Shown here: positions 7,896-15,367 of the stretch, in pieces
How the letters are laid out: each line of letters begins with the position of its first letter
Numbering within the stretch: position 1 is the stretch's first letter
IMG/VR virus record: IMGVR_UViG_3300001814_000052
Coordinates: 1 to 26,703 of that record
Source of the DNA: a virus
Reading direction: 5' to 3' (one strand)
Length of the DNA: 26,703 nt
Position numbers and translations under genes: made by a program
Notes under the pieces: generated by a model
Databases searched by the model: none
Told to the model about the DNA's origin: nothing
The model's input: the letters and a program-made list of their open reading frames with translations, nothing else

Positions 7896-8524
7896 ATCCG
7901 TTTCCCCCCTTCCGCCAGCTGCCATTCCTGCAGTGTGACGAGCACCCTGGCCGAAGGCTCCGGCCGCAAAGTTGCCTGTCCCGCGCCCAGCCCCAGCAGA
8001 GTAACAGGGAAGCGGGGATTCCCCCAGGCGGCATAGAGGAACCGCCCTTTAAACTGAACGGGGCTGCCGTTTTGCAATACCCGCCGCTCAGTGCCGATAA
8101 CCGCTAACTCCTGGTTGCTCGCCAGCGCTTGCGGGAAATAAAAAAGCCTGGTCAGCCGGTCCTGCCCCAAGGCGACGCCTTTGCTTAAGTTTTCCTTTGC
8201 CATTATGTGAAAGTCCAGGGCCGTGGGCACGATTACCGCCCCCGGCTCCACCGCCCAGTAGGCGCCGCGGTTGGGGATAATCAAGGTTTTAGCGCCCCGC
8301 ACCACGGCGTTGTAGTGCTTTGGCGGGGACGGGCTGCCGTTCTCCCGCAGTTTTTGCAGCATCTCCTTGGTGTTTTGGGAGTAGCCGGTTAAATGCTTTC
8401 CTTCCTGGAGCATCACGTCGGTAAAGGAAAAAAAGCCAACGGCGTCAGACATTACGGTGTCAACCCTGATACTGGCCACCCGCTTTCCCTCTTCCGGCGC
8501 GAAACGAAACAAATAGCGCTTCAT
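7892..8524 (-). CDS. Putative tail-tip/baseplate protein, unknown function
   Basis: This 210-residue protein has no recognisable domain. It is a soluble, beta-rich-looking sequence without signal peptide or membrane segment; the middle has several hydrophobic strands (A-V-I-V-P-T near 96-101, L-A-V-I-G near 139-144). Its ATG is preceded by AGGTGAG, and its stop overlaps the GH18 tail gene start (ATGA). Position in the tail operon between the Gp37-like protein and the GH18 protein suggests a baseplate or fibre-attachment component. That assignment rests only on gene order. Confidence 0.7.
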   Translation of the reverse strand: MKRYLFRFAPEEGKRVASIRVDTVMSDAVGFFSFTDVMLQEGKHLTGYSQNTKEMLQKLRENGSPSPPKHYNAVVRGAKTLIIPNRGAYWAVEPGAVIVPTALDFHIMAKENLSKGVALGQDRLTRLFYFPQALASNQELAVIGTERRVLQNGSPVQFKGRFLYAAWGNPRFPVTLLGLGAGQATLRPEPSARVLVTLQEWQLAEGGKRI

Positions 8525-8532
8525 CCGCTCAC

Positions 8533-8718
8533 CTACTCAAAGGAGAAGCGAAGCTCCGCGGGGTGGCCGTTCCACAGAGTAGCCAGCCTGCCGCCCTGCA
8601 GCACGATGTCGGCGACGTTGACCTGGCCGCTGGCGTCCTCCAGGCAAAGGCGCACTTCGATTCTCTCAACTTTTTTGCTTGGGGATACAGACTTTAGATA
8701 AGGTTCAAAAAACGCCAT
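8533..8718 (-). CDS. Small tail-module protein, unknown function
   Basis: This 61-residue protein starts Met-Ala-Phe-Phe-Glu-Pro. The ATG at 8718 has a strong AAGGAG site about 10 nt upstream, located across the stop of the preceding gene. It contains a short acidic strand region (R-I-E-V-R-L-C-L-E-D) and ends in L-R-F-S-F-E. No family is recognised. Tight packing (13 nt after the previous stop, 8 nt before the next start) indicates a real gene of the tail operon, perhaps a tail-tip linker. Confidence 0.7.
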   Translation of the reverse strand: MAFFEPYLKSVSPSKKVERIEVRLCLEDASGQVNVADIVLQGGRLATLWNGHPAELRFSFE

Positions 8719-8731
8719 GGCGCACAACTCC

Positions 8732-10195
8732 TTACGCAAGGACCAGGGAAACAAACCGCGTTTCGCTGCTGCCGTCCTCGTAATGGATGACCACTTCAAC
8801 CCCGACCCTGCCGTTTGGCCCCAGCCGGATGTTATCCAAGGCCGCCCGCAGGCTTAACACATAGCTGTCCCGGTGGGCGGGATGCACGGTCTGCGTCAGC
8901 GTTTTGGATACGCCCAGCGCGCCCACAGCTTTAAAAGACGCGCCACCTGAATAGCCTTGCGTGCCGTCCACCGTCCAGCCGTCGTTTATCCAGTAAGCGG
9001 TGCCGCTCTCCGCCCGGGAGTTTAAGAGCAGGTTAAAGACGGAGAGCTGCTCGATGTCTTTTTTGTCCACCATATCCGCCGTATCAAACAAAGCCACGGA
9101 GTGCTTAACCTGGCTGAGCGTCTCCGAGAGGTCTTTGCGGACGGCGGCCAGCTCGATTTCGCTCCGCCAGGGCTCCTCCACGAAATAGCGCATGCGCACG
9201 ACCCTTGTCTTGACATAGATGCCGGAATCCTCATCGTAAACCGTCACCACGTCTCCAAGGCTGACCTTTTCCCCCTCATAACCCGGCAGAGCGGAGAGGT
9301 CGACAATGCCGCACTCATAGCTTACCTGCGCCTGGCTGACGGCGGAGAGAAACGCCTGGGCATATTCTTTCAGTTGGTTGGGGTCGGTGAATTCCTCTGC
9401 GACAAGGACTGCAGAAGGAGGGGGATCGTAGCCGCTCTCCACCTCCAGATAGGGGATGCCGCTGTTCACCGTGGCGATAGTCAGGCCGCCCCTGCCCCGG
9501 GGATAAACCCTGGTCGCCTGCTCGATTACGTTTCTTTCCTCCTGGGCCCGGCGCAGGTTTTTCCCCCTTAAAAAGAAAACGTTGCGTTCTTCCCCCGCGG
9601 CGTCCCGGAGGGACACCGTCTTTTGTTTTGTCTGAAAACCCAGCTCCACTTGAAAGAGGCGCTCCATCTCCCGCAGCGCTTCCAGGCGGTTGCAGCCGCC
9701 CCGGAAAACGAAGGGCCGGACGGAGGAGGCAGGAGCGTCCCCCGCCTGCCAGCCCGTGCCTGATAAAAGGTAGGCAAGCACATCCGCCGCTACGGCGTTT
9801 TCCCATTCCCGCGCGGGCGCGTCCGGAGCTTTCAGCAAATCGTACCACAGCGCCCAGGCTTCAACCTGCCAGTACCTGGCCCCCGAGTCGTCCTCCTCGT
9901 TGGCGAGCACCATCGCCCGGTAAACGCTCCCCGCCAGGTCAAGCATCATACCGGTCTCCAAAGCTTCCGCGCCGGGCTTTACAGGCAGCTTGAACTCCAG
10001 CCGGTCTTCGCTGCCCAGGGTCTGGTGCACGATGATCTCATAGGCGTCGTGCAGGAGGGCGACCGGCTCCAGCTGCTTGTTGACGACGACAGGCACGGCG
10101 AAGCCCAGCCGGTCATACCAGGGAACCGGGTGCCAGGGGAGAAGAATGCGGTTGTAAAGGTGTCCTGTGTTATACCGGCTGCCGCTGTTATACAC
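8732..10195 (-). CDS. Gp37-like tail-tip (tail-associated) protein
   Basis: This 487-residue protein resembles the siphovirus ReqiPepy6 Gp37-like/prophage tail-associated family, which forms the tail-tip hub below the distal tail protein. The N-terminal half has the family's beta-rich hub features (Y-E-I-I-V-H-Q-T-L-G near 52-61, then long strand-rich blocks). A segment near 300-345 reads like the usual G-D-V-V-T-V-Y-D-E hub strand. A helical linker (about 355-385) leads to a C-terminal carbohydrate-binding-like beta-sandwich (about 395-487). The start is a GTG at 10195 with AAGGAGGG about 8 nt upstream; no ATG fits as well. No peptidase motif was recognised, so it is probably structural. Confidence 0.78.
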   Translation of the reverse strand: MYNSGSRYNTGHLYNRILLPWHPVPWYDRLGFAVPVVVNKQLEPVALLHDAYEIIVHQTLGSEDRLEFKLPVKPGAEALETGMMLDLAGSVYRAMVLANEEDDSGARYWQVEAWALWYDLLKAPDAPAREWENAVAADVLAYLLSGTGWQAGDAPASSVRPFVFRGGCNRLEALREMERLFQVELGFQTKQKTVSLRDAAGEERNVFFLRGKNLRRAQEERNVIEQATRVYPRGRGGLTIATVNSGIPYLEVESGYDPPPSAVLVAEEFTDPNQLKEYAQAFLSAVSQAQVSYECGIVDLSALPGYEGEKVSLGDVVTVYDEDSGIYVKTRVVRMRYFVEEPWRSEIELAAVRKDLSETLSQVKHSVALFDTADMVDKKDIEQLSVFNLLLNSRAESGTAYWINDGWTVDGTQGYSGGASFKAVGALGVSKTLTQTVHPAHRDSYVLSLRAALDNIRLGPNGRVGVEVVIHYEDGSSETRFVSLVLA

Positions 10196-10197
10196 TG

Positions 10198-11178
10198 CTA
10201 CGCCCTCCTTAGGAAGACAGCGGGCCTAGCCCCGGTGATCTGCGCCGCGCCGGGCGGAAAGGCGGCGGGGAAGCCGTCAGCGTAGGCCCTAGCCAAGCGG
10301 TAGCCGGTGATCCAGGCCGCCCCCAAATCCTCGCTGCCCAGCGCCAGCATGCCCGTGCCGGCCAGGCCCTGCAGGCTCGGCGTAGCGTCCTGCAGTCGCG
10401 CCAGCCAATAAAGGCCGGGCAGGAGCGTTAAATTCGCCTCCAGCCACCTGATGCCCGTCGTGCCTGTGGTCACTACCCCGGCGTCAAGGATCAGCGCGCC
10501 CGGATAGACCGCGCCGCTGTCGGCGTATACCCCGAGCCGCGCGTTGCCAGCGGCGGCGGTAGTGACGTTGACGGCGACGCGGTCGAAAGACTGGGCGGCC
10601 GGCACATAAAACGGCAGCAGGTCGATGTTGTTGGCCGAAGTGGTCAAGGGGGCCATCCCGGCGGCGGTGATACCGGCGTGGTATAGCCCGAGCCGCCGGT
10701 AACGCAGATAATCCAGCGCGTCCAGCCGCAGCTTGTCGCCCGCCGTCATAAACCCGGCCGTTTCAGCCGTCGCGGAGGCGTGGGCTGTGCCGCCCGCGCC
10801 CACGTGGCCGCTAAAGGGCGAGGTAGAGTGCACATAAGAAAAATCCGCAGCGATAGTGACGCCGGGGGGTTGCTGCTCATGAAAGACGACCATCCCCTGG
10901 GCGGCGTACAGAATATATTCCCCCGCGGGAACGGTTTGGCCGCTACGCCTGACCACAGGCGCGGGGCTTTCCAGCCAGTTGCGCATATCCCCCTCATAAA
11001 TCCGCCGGTGCAGGGCTTCCTCCGGCTGGTCTTCCACAGGGGAAAGCGTATGGTTTTCGATACTGGCCGCGTCCATCTCCAGCACTGTTTCCAGTTTGTT
11101 GACCGCGTCCTGCAGCCCGGAGATGTCCGCTCCGTAGATCTCTCTGCTTGTTACTCTTTTAAATGGCGTCTTAGCCAC
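10198..11178 (-). CDS. Putative tail-tip/fibre protein
   Basis: This 326-residue protein starts at a GTG with AAAGGAGGG 6 nt upstream. The N-terminus (about 1-60) has a short helical region suited to attachment or trimerisation (I-S-G-L-Q-D-A-V-N-K-L-E). The middle is rich in Gly, Ala, Thr and Ser (G-H-V-G-A-G-G-T-A-H-A near 122-132) as in fibre shafts. The C-terminal part is a beta-rich globular domain. No catalytic motif is seen. It lies between the distal tail protein and the tail-associated protein, so a tail-tip or fibre role is inferred from context. Confidence 0.65.
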   Translation of the reverse strand: MAKTPFKRVTSREIYGADISGLQDAVNKLETVLEMDAASIENHTLSPVEDQPEEALHRRIYEGDMRNWLESPAPVVRRSGQTVPAGEYILYAAQGMVVFHEQQPPGVTIAADFSYVHSTSPFSGHVGAGGTAHASATAETAGFMTAGDKLRLDALDYLRYRRLGLYHAGITAAGMAPLTTSANNIDLLPFYVPAAQSFDRVAVNVTTAAAGNARLGVYADSGAVYPGALILDAGVVTTGTTGIRWLEANLTLLPGLYWLARLQDATPSLQGLAGTGMLALGSEDLGAAWITGYRLARAYADGFPAAFPPGAAQITGARPAVFLRRA

Positions 11179-11190
11179 GGTATCCCTCCT

Positions 11191-11952
11191 TTACAGCCAG
11201 CGGTTGCGGCAGCTTATCTCTAAGTTTGACCAGGTCGCGCCACCTGCCGCGACCACTTGAATGGTGTTGGCCCCCGGCGTGAGCTGCGGGAAGCTTGGCC
11301 GCTCCAGCAGGTGCAAGGCTTTCTCCCTGGCTTCCCCCCGCACGATAACGGCCGTCTTTTGCCGGCCATCCACCTCCAGCCGCTCCCCCGCGGAGAGCGC
11401 TCCCCGGTAGGTGAACTGCTCCTCATTGACTTTGACCGTCAGAAACTGGCTGCCGCCGCCCGATATGCCCCGCAGCAGAAAGAGAGGGTCTGACGGCGCC
11501 GTCCCCCTTTGGTAGTGGGTGTATGGGCTTGTCGTCATGAACAGCTCATCCGGCGCGAGGTCGTAGGCGAAGGGGTCATCGCAGGCCATCCGCAGCGTAA
11601 ACAGCCCCTGGCTTGCCGTCACCCTCATCTGCAGATCCGCATCCGTCCAGGTGGCCAGATAGTACCTGTCCGGTGAGTCGTCAAAGACCAGCCGCTGCGC
11701 TCCCCGCATCGGGTTCAGCCAGGAGCGCAGCCGGTCCAGCTGCTGATAGAGATCCTCATATGACGCGATTTTAAGCCAGCAGTCCAAGCTGAGCACGCGG
11801 GCTTCAAAGTCGGGCGGCATCCTGAAGACGCCATGCCTGCCCGGCATGACGATCACTTTTTCCCGCGCCCCCGGAAAAAGGGAGAGAGGGGAGCGCAGGA
11901 GATAAACGGAGTAGCTGCCGCAGTGTTCCCCGGCAAACGAGAAGTGCCCCAT
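11191..11952 (-). CDS. Distal tail protein (Dit)
   Basis: This 253-residue protein has the layout of siphovirus distal tail proteins: an N-terminal Y-S-V-Y-L-L strand, a G-R-H-G-V-F turn near 38-43, the Y-E-D-L-Y-Q-Q-L-D-R-L-R-S-W-L helix near 65-79, and the F-D-D-S-P-D-R-Y-Y-L-A stretch near 90-100. A C-terminal galactose-binding-like half ends in a strand with W-S-N-L-E-I. Dit forms the hexameric ring joining tail tube to tail tip. The ATG overlaps the tape measure stop (TAATG). This fits the usual order tape measure, Dit, tail-associated protein. Confidence 0.88.
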   Translation of the reverse strand: MGHFSFAGEHCGSYSVYLLRSPLSLFPGAREKVIVMPGRHGVFRMPPDFEARVLSLDCWLKIASYEDLYQQLDRLRSWLNPMRGAQRLVFDDSPDRYYLATWTDADLQMRVTASQGLFTLRMACDDPFAYDLAPDELFMTTSPYTHYQRGTAPSDPLFLLRGISGGGSQFLTVKVNEEQFTYRGALSAGERLEVDGRQKTAVIVRGEAREKALHLLERPSFPQLTPGANTIQVVAAGGATWSNLEISCRNRWL

Positions 11953-14009
11953 TACAATCTCCCCCTCCCCCGGTTAGCCGCCTCGATATAACGGTACAGC
12001 CTGCGGCTGATCTCCTCAATATCCGTTTCCGCGCGCACGGTCATATTCTCCACCACCACCAGCGGGCCGCCCTGGCCGTATGCTCCCGCCGCTACCGGCT
12101 GCCCTGGCGGCTCCGGCGGCACCGTCAACGAAGGAAGGCTTACTTCCAGCAGGCTGCCAAGCATCCGCTCCGCCTTGGGGATAGCGTTTTTGATGCTCTC
12201 AATCAGCGGGCCGCTGAAGTCCAACTTGTCCAAATCCTTCAGCGGGCCCTCTTTTGCCGGGGAAAAGGGCAGGAAAGACCTGACCCGGGCCACGACGCTT
12301 TTAACGCTGTCGGCGACCCTGGCGGCGGCGCTGGTGATGCCGCTGGCGATACTGGCGATCAGGCTGCGCCCGGCGTCAAAAAAGCTCTTGCCCAGGCCTG
12401 TGACTATGGAGAGCGCCTGGTTCAGGGCGCTTCGGATATTGCCCGCCAAAGCGCCCAGCGCCCGCGTGATGCCGCCTGCCAGGCTCTCGGCCAAGCGCAC
12501 CCCGCTTGCCACAAGGCCGCTGATCCAGTTTCTGATATTGTCAAAAGCGCTTTTAATCCCGGCGGCCATATTCGCGGCCGCGGTTTTAATGCCGTCCCAT
12601 ACGGCGACCACTGCGTTTCTAAAACCCTCGTTGGTCTTCCACAGATGGATAATGATGGCCACCAGCGCCGCTATGGCCACGATCACAAGCCCGAGGGGGT
12701 TGGCCGCCATCACCGCGTTTAGGACCTTTTGCGCCACCGCCGCTACTTTTTGCGCCGCGGCCAGGGCATGGGTCTTAAGCGCGGCCAGGTTCTTGGCGTC
12801 GGCCAGCCATTTTACCGCCTTAATCGCCGAGCTGACGCCGTTTGCGAGTGTGCCCACCAGCGTCAGCAGCGGCCCGATGGCGGCGGCGATGCCAAGAAAT
12901 GAGAGGATCAGTTTCTGCGAGCCGCCGCTTAAGTTCGCAAACCAGTCCACCAAAGCGCTGAGCTTGCCGATCAGCCCTTCAATGGCGGGCATGGCGGAGT
13001 TGACGGCCTGCATCAAAGAAGTCCCCAGCGGCTCCAGGGCCACGGCCGCTTTGTTCCGCATCACGGCAAGCTGCTCCGCGAAATCCATCGTCTCAAAGGC
13101 CGCGCCGTTAATCGTTTCCCCGCTTGTCTTTAAAGCGGATACCAGCTCTGAGAGCTCAAAGCGGCCTTCTCTGATGGCCGCCGCCATGTCCGGGCCGATG
13201 CGGGCGCCGAACATCTCCAGGGCGATGGCGTTGGCTTCGCCGGTGGAGCCTGCTTCCTTAATCCTTTTAGTGACTTCTTCCAGCGCCGCCTTGGTGTCCG
13301 TAATGCCCGTTTTGGCCATTTTACCCAGCGCGATGCGCAGGCCGCCCAGGACCAGCTCGGTGTTGACCCCTTCTTTTTCAAACTTCCCCAGCATGGCCGC
13401 CGCCGTCTCCAGGTCAAAGCCCATCTGCCGCAGCGGCGCGCCAAACTGCACCAGCTTGGCGTTAAGATCGTTAAAGCCGATGCCGGTGCTCTGGGATACC
13501 TTGAAAAGGTAATCCATCGTGCCCGCGGTATCGTCCGCCGCTATGCTCCAGTCGCCGAACAGGCGGGAGGAGCCGGCGATCATGCCGGAGAGCTCCTCAC
13601 CGGTGATACGGGAGAGGTTGAGCATCTGGGTGGACAGCTCCCGCAGCGGTTTCCCGGCCAGGCCCGTCCTGGTGTTCAGATCGGCGATGGCGGTACTCAC
13701 CTCGGCCATCCCCGCGGGAACAGTGGAGTAGACCGCCCGGAAATCGTCCTGCAAGCCTGCCAGGGCCTCGCCGGTAGCGCCGGTGCCGACGCGGATCTTG
13801 TCGAAAGCTCTGTCAAAATCCATCCCCAGCTTTAAGATTCCTGTTGTCGCGGCCGCGATGGGGAGGGTCAGCCCTTTTGTGAGCGTCCCGCCGATGGAGG
13901 TGAGGGTTTCGCCCGCCTTATCCAGGGTTTTGGACGCCTCGCTTAAGCTTTTTTGCAGCTCGGAGATATCCGCGCCGATTTTAACGACCACATTGCGCAG
14001 TACCGCCAT
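11952..14009 (-). CDS. Tail tape measure protein
   Basis: This 685-residue protein begins with a helical I-S-E-L-Q-K-S-L-S segment and a TP901-type tape measure core (about 60-330). Two hydrophobic stretches (about 367-389 and 439-457) could cross a membrane during DNA injection. A region of amphipathic helices follows, then a proline-rich tail near 640-650. Using the general ratio of about 0.15 nm per residue, the tail would be roughly 100 nm, a short to medium siphovirus tail. The ATG has a strong GGAGGTGATGGG site. It follows directly after the frameshifted tail assembly chaperone, as is standard. Confidence 0.94.
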   Translation of the reverse strand: MAVLRNVVVKIGADISELQKSLSEASKTLDKAGETLTSIGGTLTKGLTLPIAAATTGILKLGMDFDRAFDKIRVGTGATGEALAGLQDDFRAVYSTVPAGMAEVSTAIADLNTRTGLAGKPLRELSTQMLNLSRITGEELSGMIAGSSRLFGDWSIAADDTAGTMDYLFKVSQSTGIGFNDLNAKLVQFGAPLRQMGFDLETAAAMLGKFEKEGVNTELVLGGLRIALGKMAKTGITDTKAALEEVTKRIKEAGSTGEANAIALEMFGARIGPDMAAAIREGRFELSELVSALKTSGETINGAAFETMDFAEQLAVMRNKAAVALEPLGTSLMQAVNSAMPAIEGLIGKLSALVDWFANLSGGSQKLILSFLGIAAAIGPLLTLVGTLANGVSSAIKAVKWLADAKNLAALKTHALAAAQKVAAVAQKVLNAVMAANPLGLVIVAIAALVAIIIHLWKTNEGFRNAVVAVWDGIKTAAANMAAGIKSAFDNIRNWISGLVASGVRLAESLAGGITRALGALAGNIRSALNQALSIVTGLGKSFFDAGRSLIASIASGITSAAARVADSVKSVVARVRSFLPFSPAKEGPLKDLDKLDFSGPLIESIKNAIPKAERMLGSLLEVSLPSLTVPPEPPGQPVAAGAYGQGGPLVVVENMTVRAETDIEEISRRLYRYIEAANRGRGRL

Positions 14010-14013
14010 CCCA

Positions 14014-14645
14014 TCACCTCCATTTCGCCGGGACTTTGAGCCCCTTGCTCCGCGCGATTCCGATCAGCTGCTCCGTGGAAAGGCGGCTTGGGGCGGCCTT
14101 TTTTCTTCCGCTGTCTTTGAGCATTTTCTTTAGGCTGGGCAGCCGCTTCTGCCTGGCGAAGGCTTCGATGTGCCAAGCCAGGTAGATAAGCTCTTGCCTT
14201 CGCTCCGCTTTTTCCTCGGCGTAGCCCTCAAAGAAAAGCCCCAGCTCAAAGGGGGTCAACTCCCAAACTTGGGCCGGGTGCATTTTTAGTCTCTTTACGG
14301 CGGCGGAGAACAGCTCGGCAAAGCTTATTTCCCGGCTGCCTCCACCGCCTGCGGGTTTCCCGGCTGCGCGCCGAAGGCCAGCGTCATCGCTTCGCCCAGT
14401 TTCCCGGCCACCGTGGTAATGTCGCTGTACTCGTCAATTAAGTCCGCGCACTTTTCCGGGGTCAGCTCTTTGTCCTCATGAAAAAGACCGGCGTAGACAA
14501 TTGTCCGCAGGTCTTTCACGGAGATATTGTCGAGGTCAAGCTTTGTCAGGTTCTTGCCCGTCAGCTCCTCGATCTTGATCAGCGCGTTCATGCCGTAACG
14601 GAGCGTCCTCGGTTTGTCCAGCTCTATAGTAATGCCTGGTTTCAC
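14014..14645 (-). CDS. Tail assembly chaperone GT fusion made by -1 frameshift
   Basis: The downstream frame (14014-14355) has no credible start of its own. Homologous-looking sequence (S-F-A-E-L-F-S-A-A-V-K-R-L) runs upstream of its only ATG at 14283 and stays open back into the end of the preceding gene. A -1 slip at GGGAAAC (14361-14355) joins it to the G protein after residue 97, giving a protein of about 210 residues that continues through P-A-G-G-G-S-R-E-I-S-F-A-E-L. This mirrors lambda gpG/gpGT, in which the T extension recruits tail tube subunits to the tape measure. The C-terminal part is helical and basic (K-K-M-L-K-D-S-G-R-K-K). The start is the GTG at 14645. Confidence 0.8.
14299..14361 (-). 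promoter_or_regulatory. Programmed -1 frameshift element
   Basis: A canonical X-XXY-YYZ heptamer, GGGAAAC, is read in the zero frame at 14361-14355. After a 5-nt spacer comes a stem of 10 pairs: GGCGGTGGAG (14349-14340) with CTCCGCCGCC (14308-14299), having one G-U pair and a 31-nt loop. The shifted frame matches the downstream chaperone frame exactly. The same type of signal (GGGAAAG) drives lambda gpG/gpGT synthesis. Confidence 0.85.
14325..14645 (-). CDS. Tail assembly chaperone G (short form)
   Basis: This unshifted product has 106 residues when started at GTG 14645, which has AGGGAG about 10 nt upstream. A TTG seven codons earlier is less likely because it lies in the preceding terminator. 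The protein is a small acidic helical protein (I-E-E-L-T-G, then E-K-C-A-D-L-I-D-E-Y) typical of tail assembly chaperones, coating the tape measure before tube polymerisation. It ends in A-A-G-K just after the slippery site. The gene immediately follows an inserted cargo gene whose terminator abuts its ribosome binding site. Confidence 0.85.
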   Translation of the reverse strand: MKPGITIELDKPRTLRYGMNALIKIEELTGKNLTKLDLDNISVKDLRTIVYAGLFHEDKELTPEKCADLIDEYSDITTVAGKLGEAMTLAFGAQPGNPQAVEAAGK

Positions 14646-14664
14646 AAATATCACTCTCCCTAAC

Positions 14665-14694
14665 AAAAAACGCCCTTTTGAAAGGACGCTTTTT
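14665..14694 (-). terminator. Intrinsic terminator after the glycosylase-like gene
   Basis: On the minus strand, a stem of about 14 pairs (AAAAAGCGTCCTTT with AAAGGGCGTTTTTT, two G-U pairs, 2-nt loop) ends in a run of six T. It closes the inserted AT-rich gene that stops at 14719. Because the late operon must pass through it to reach the tail chaperones, it probably attenuates or needs antitermination. The stem is nearly symmetrical and could act on both strands. Confidence 0.8.
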
Positions 14695-14718
14695 AAGTGT
14701 AAGTATCTAAGCCTATTT

Positions 14719-15291
14719 TCACTTATTTAAGTATTCTTTAAGGTCATTCATACTTCGTTTCGCTGTTTCACTTTTACAAGGTGTCCCCGGCATAGGAAAT
14801 ACAAATACTCTGCTCCCCCCAAAGAATCCTGAGAGTTTATCATTGAAACCATATGAAGCTTTTTCCTTAACGCCAAATTCAAACGCCAAGATTTTGTCCA
14901 AAACACCTTTGTATACGAAAACAACTACCTTTGGCTTAAAGCTATTAATAGCGTTTAATATCCTTTGCATCCCGCTTATATACTCACTTCTTGTTGGTTC
15001 AGATCCATATTCCCTTGGTTTTTTTACTATGTCCATTAGTCCGTATCGGTGCTCAAGAAGTACATCATCTTCTTTTTTACCAAAAGGAACTTTAAGCAAT
15101 CCATGATTTTGAAGAATGTTCCAAAACATTTGGCCTTGCTTCCCCTGAAAATAATGTCCAATATTAACGCTACAAGGTGCAGGAACCTTGGCAATAAACA
15201 GTATGTCAAGATTGATGTTTTCTTTTGGCAAAATATCTTTCAGGGTTTCAAAACTGCCCTCTGGACTACTCATCTTAACCCTGTAACCCAC
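14719..15291 (-). CDS. Mug/TDG-like uracil-DNA glycosylase-fold cargo protein
   Basis: This 190-residue protein follows the pattern of the mismatch-specific (Mug/TDG) branch of the uracil-DNA glycosylase fold: D-I-L-F-I-A then G-H-Y-F-Q-G near 45-50, F-W-N-I-L near 56-60, Y-G-L-M-D-I-V-K-K-P at 83-92, K-P-K-V-V-V-F at 119-125, and a C-terminal F-P-M-P-G-T near 165-170. The catalytic loop differs: where Mug has G-I-N-P-G, this has A-K-V-P-A (34-38), so the key Asn is Val36. Typical base excision may be lost or changed. The gene is visibly AT-rich among GC-rich neighbours and has its own promoter and terminator, making it a moron acquired by transfer. The GTG at 15291 has AGGGAG 8 nt upstream; an ATG six codons later is an alternative. 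Confidence 0.75.
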   Translation of the reverse strand: MGYRVKMSSPEGSFETLKDILPKENINLDILFIAKVPAPCSVNIGHYFQGKQGQMFWNILQNHGLLKVPFGKKEDDVLLEHRYGLMDIVKKPREYGSEPTRSEYISGMQRILNAINSFKPKVVVFVYKGVLDKILAFEFGVKEKASYGFNDKLSGFFGGSRVFVFPMPGTPCKSETAKRSMNDLKEYLNK

Positions 15292-15320
15292 ATCATCATC
15301 TCCCTATATTTTCTATTTTG

Positions 15321-15349
15321 ATTATAATGTAAGGCTTGAGCTAAGTCTA
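15321..15349 (-). promoter_or_regulatory. Sigma-A-type promoter of the glycosylase-like gene
   Basis: A perfect TATAAT (-10, 15326-15321) lies 17 nt from TAGACT (-35, 15349-15344), which matches four of six consensus positions including G-A-C. The start codon is about 30 nt downstream. The promoter lies in an AT-rich gap after the tail tube gene. It would express the cargo gene from the prophage independently of the late operon. Confidence 0.75.
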
Positions 15350-15367
15350 TGTTCAGAGTATTGGGTG

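Noticed and set aside
12175-13512. Plus-strand open frame of 445 codons opposite the tape measure gene
   Set aside because: Composition is Ala/Ser/Leu-rich in a way that mirrors the tape measure codons; no recognisable domain.
14014-14283. Treating the downstream tail frame as an independent 89-residue gene starting at ATG 14283
   Set aside because: No ribosome binding site is present before that ATG, and the conserved-looking frame continues upstream to the slippery site, so frameshift synthesis is the better explanation.
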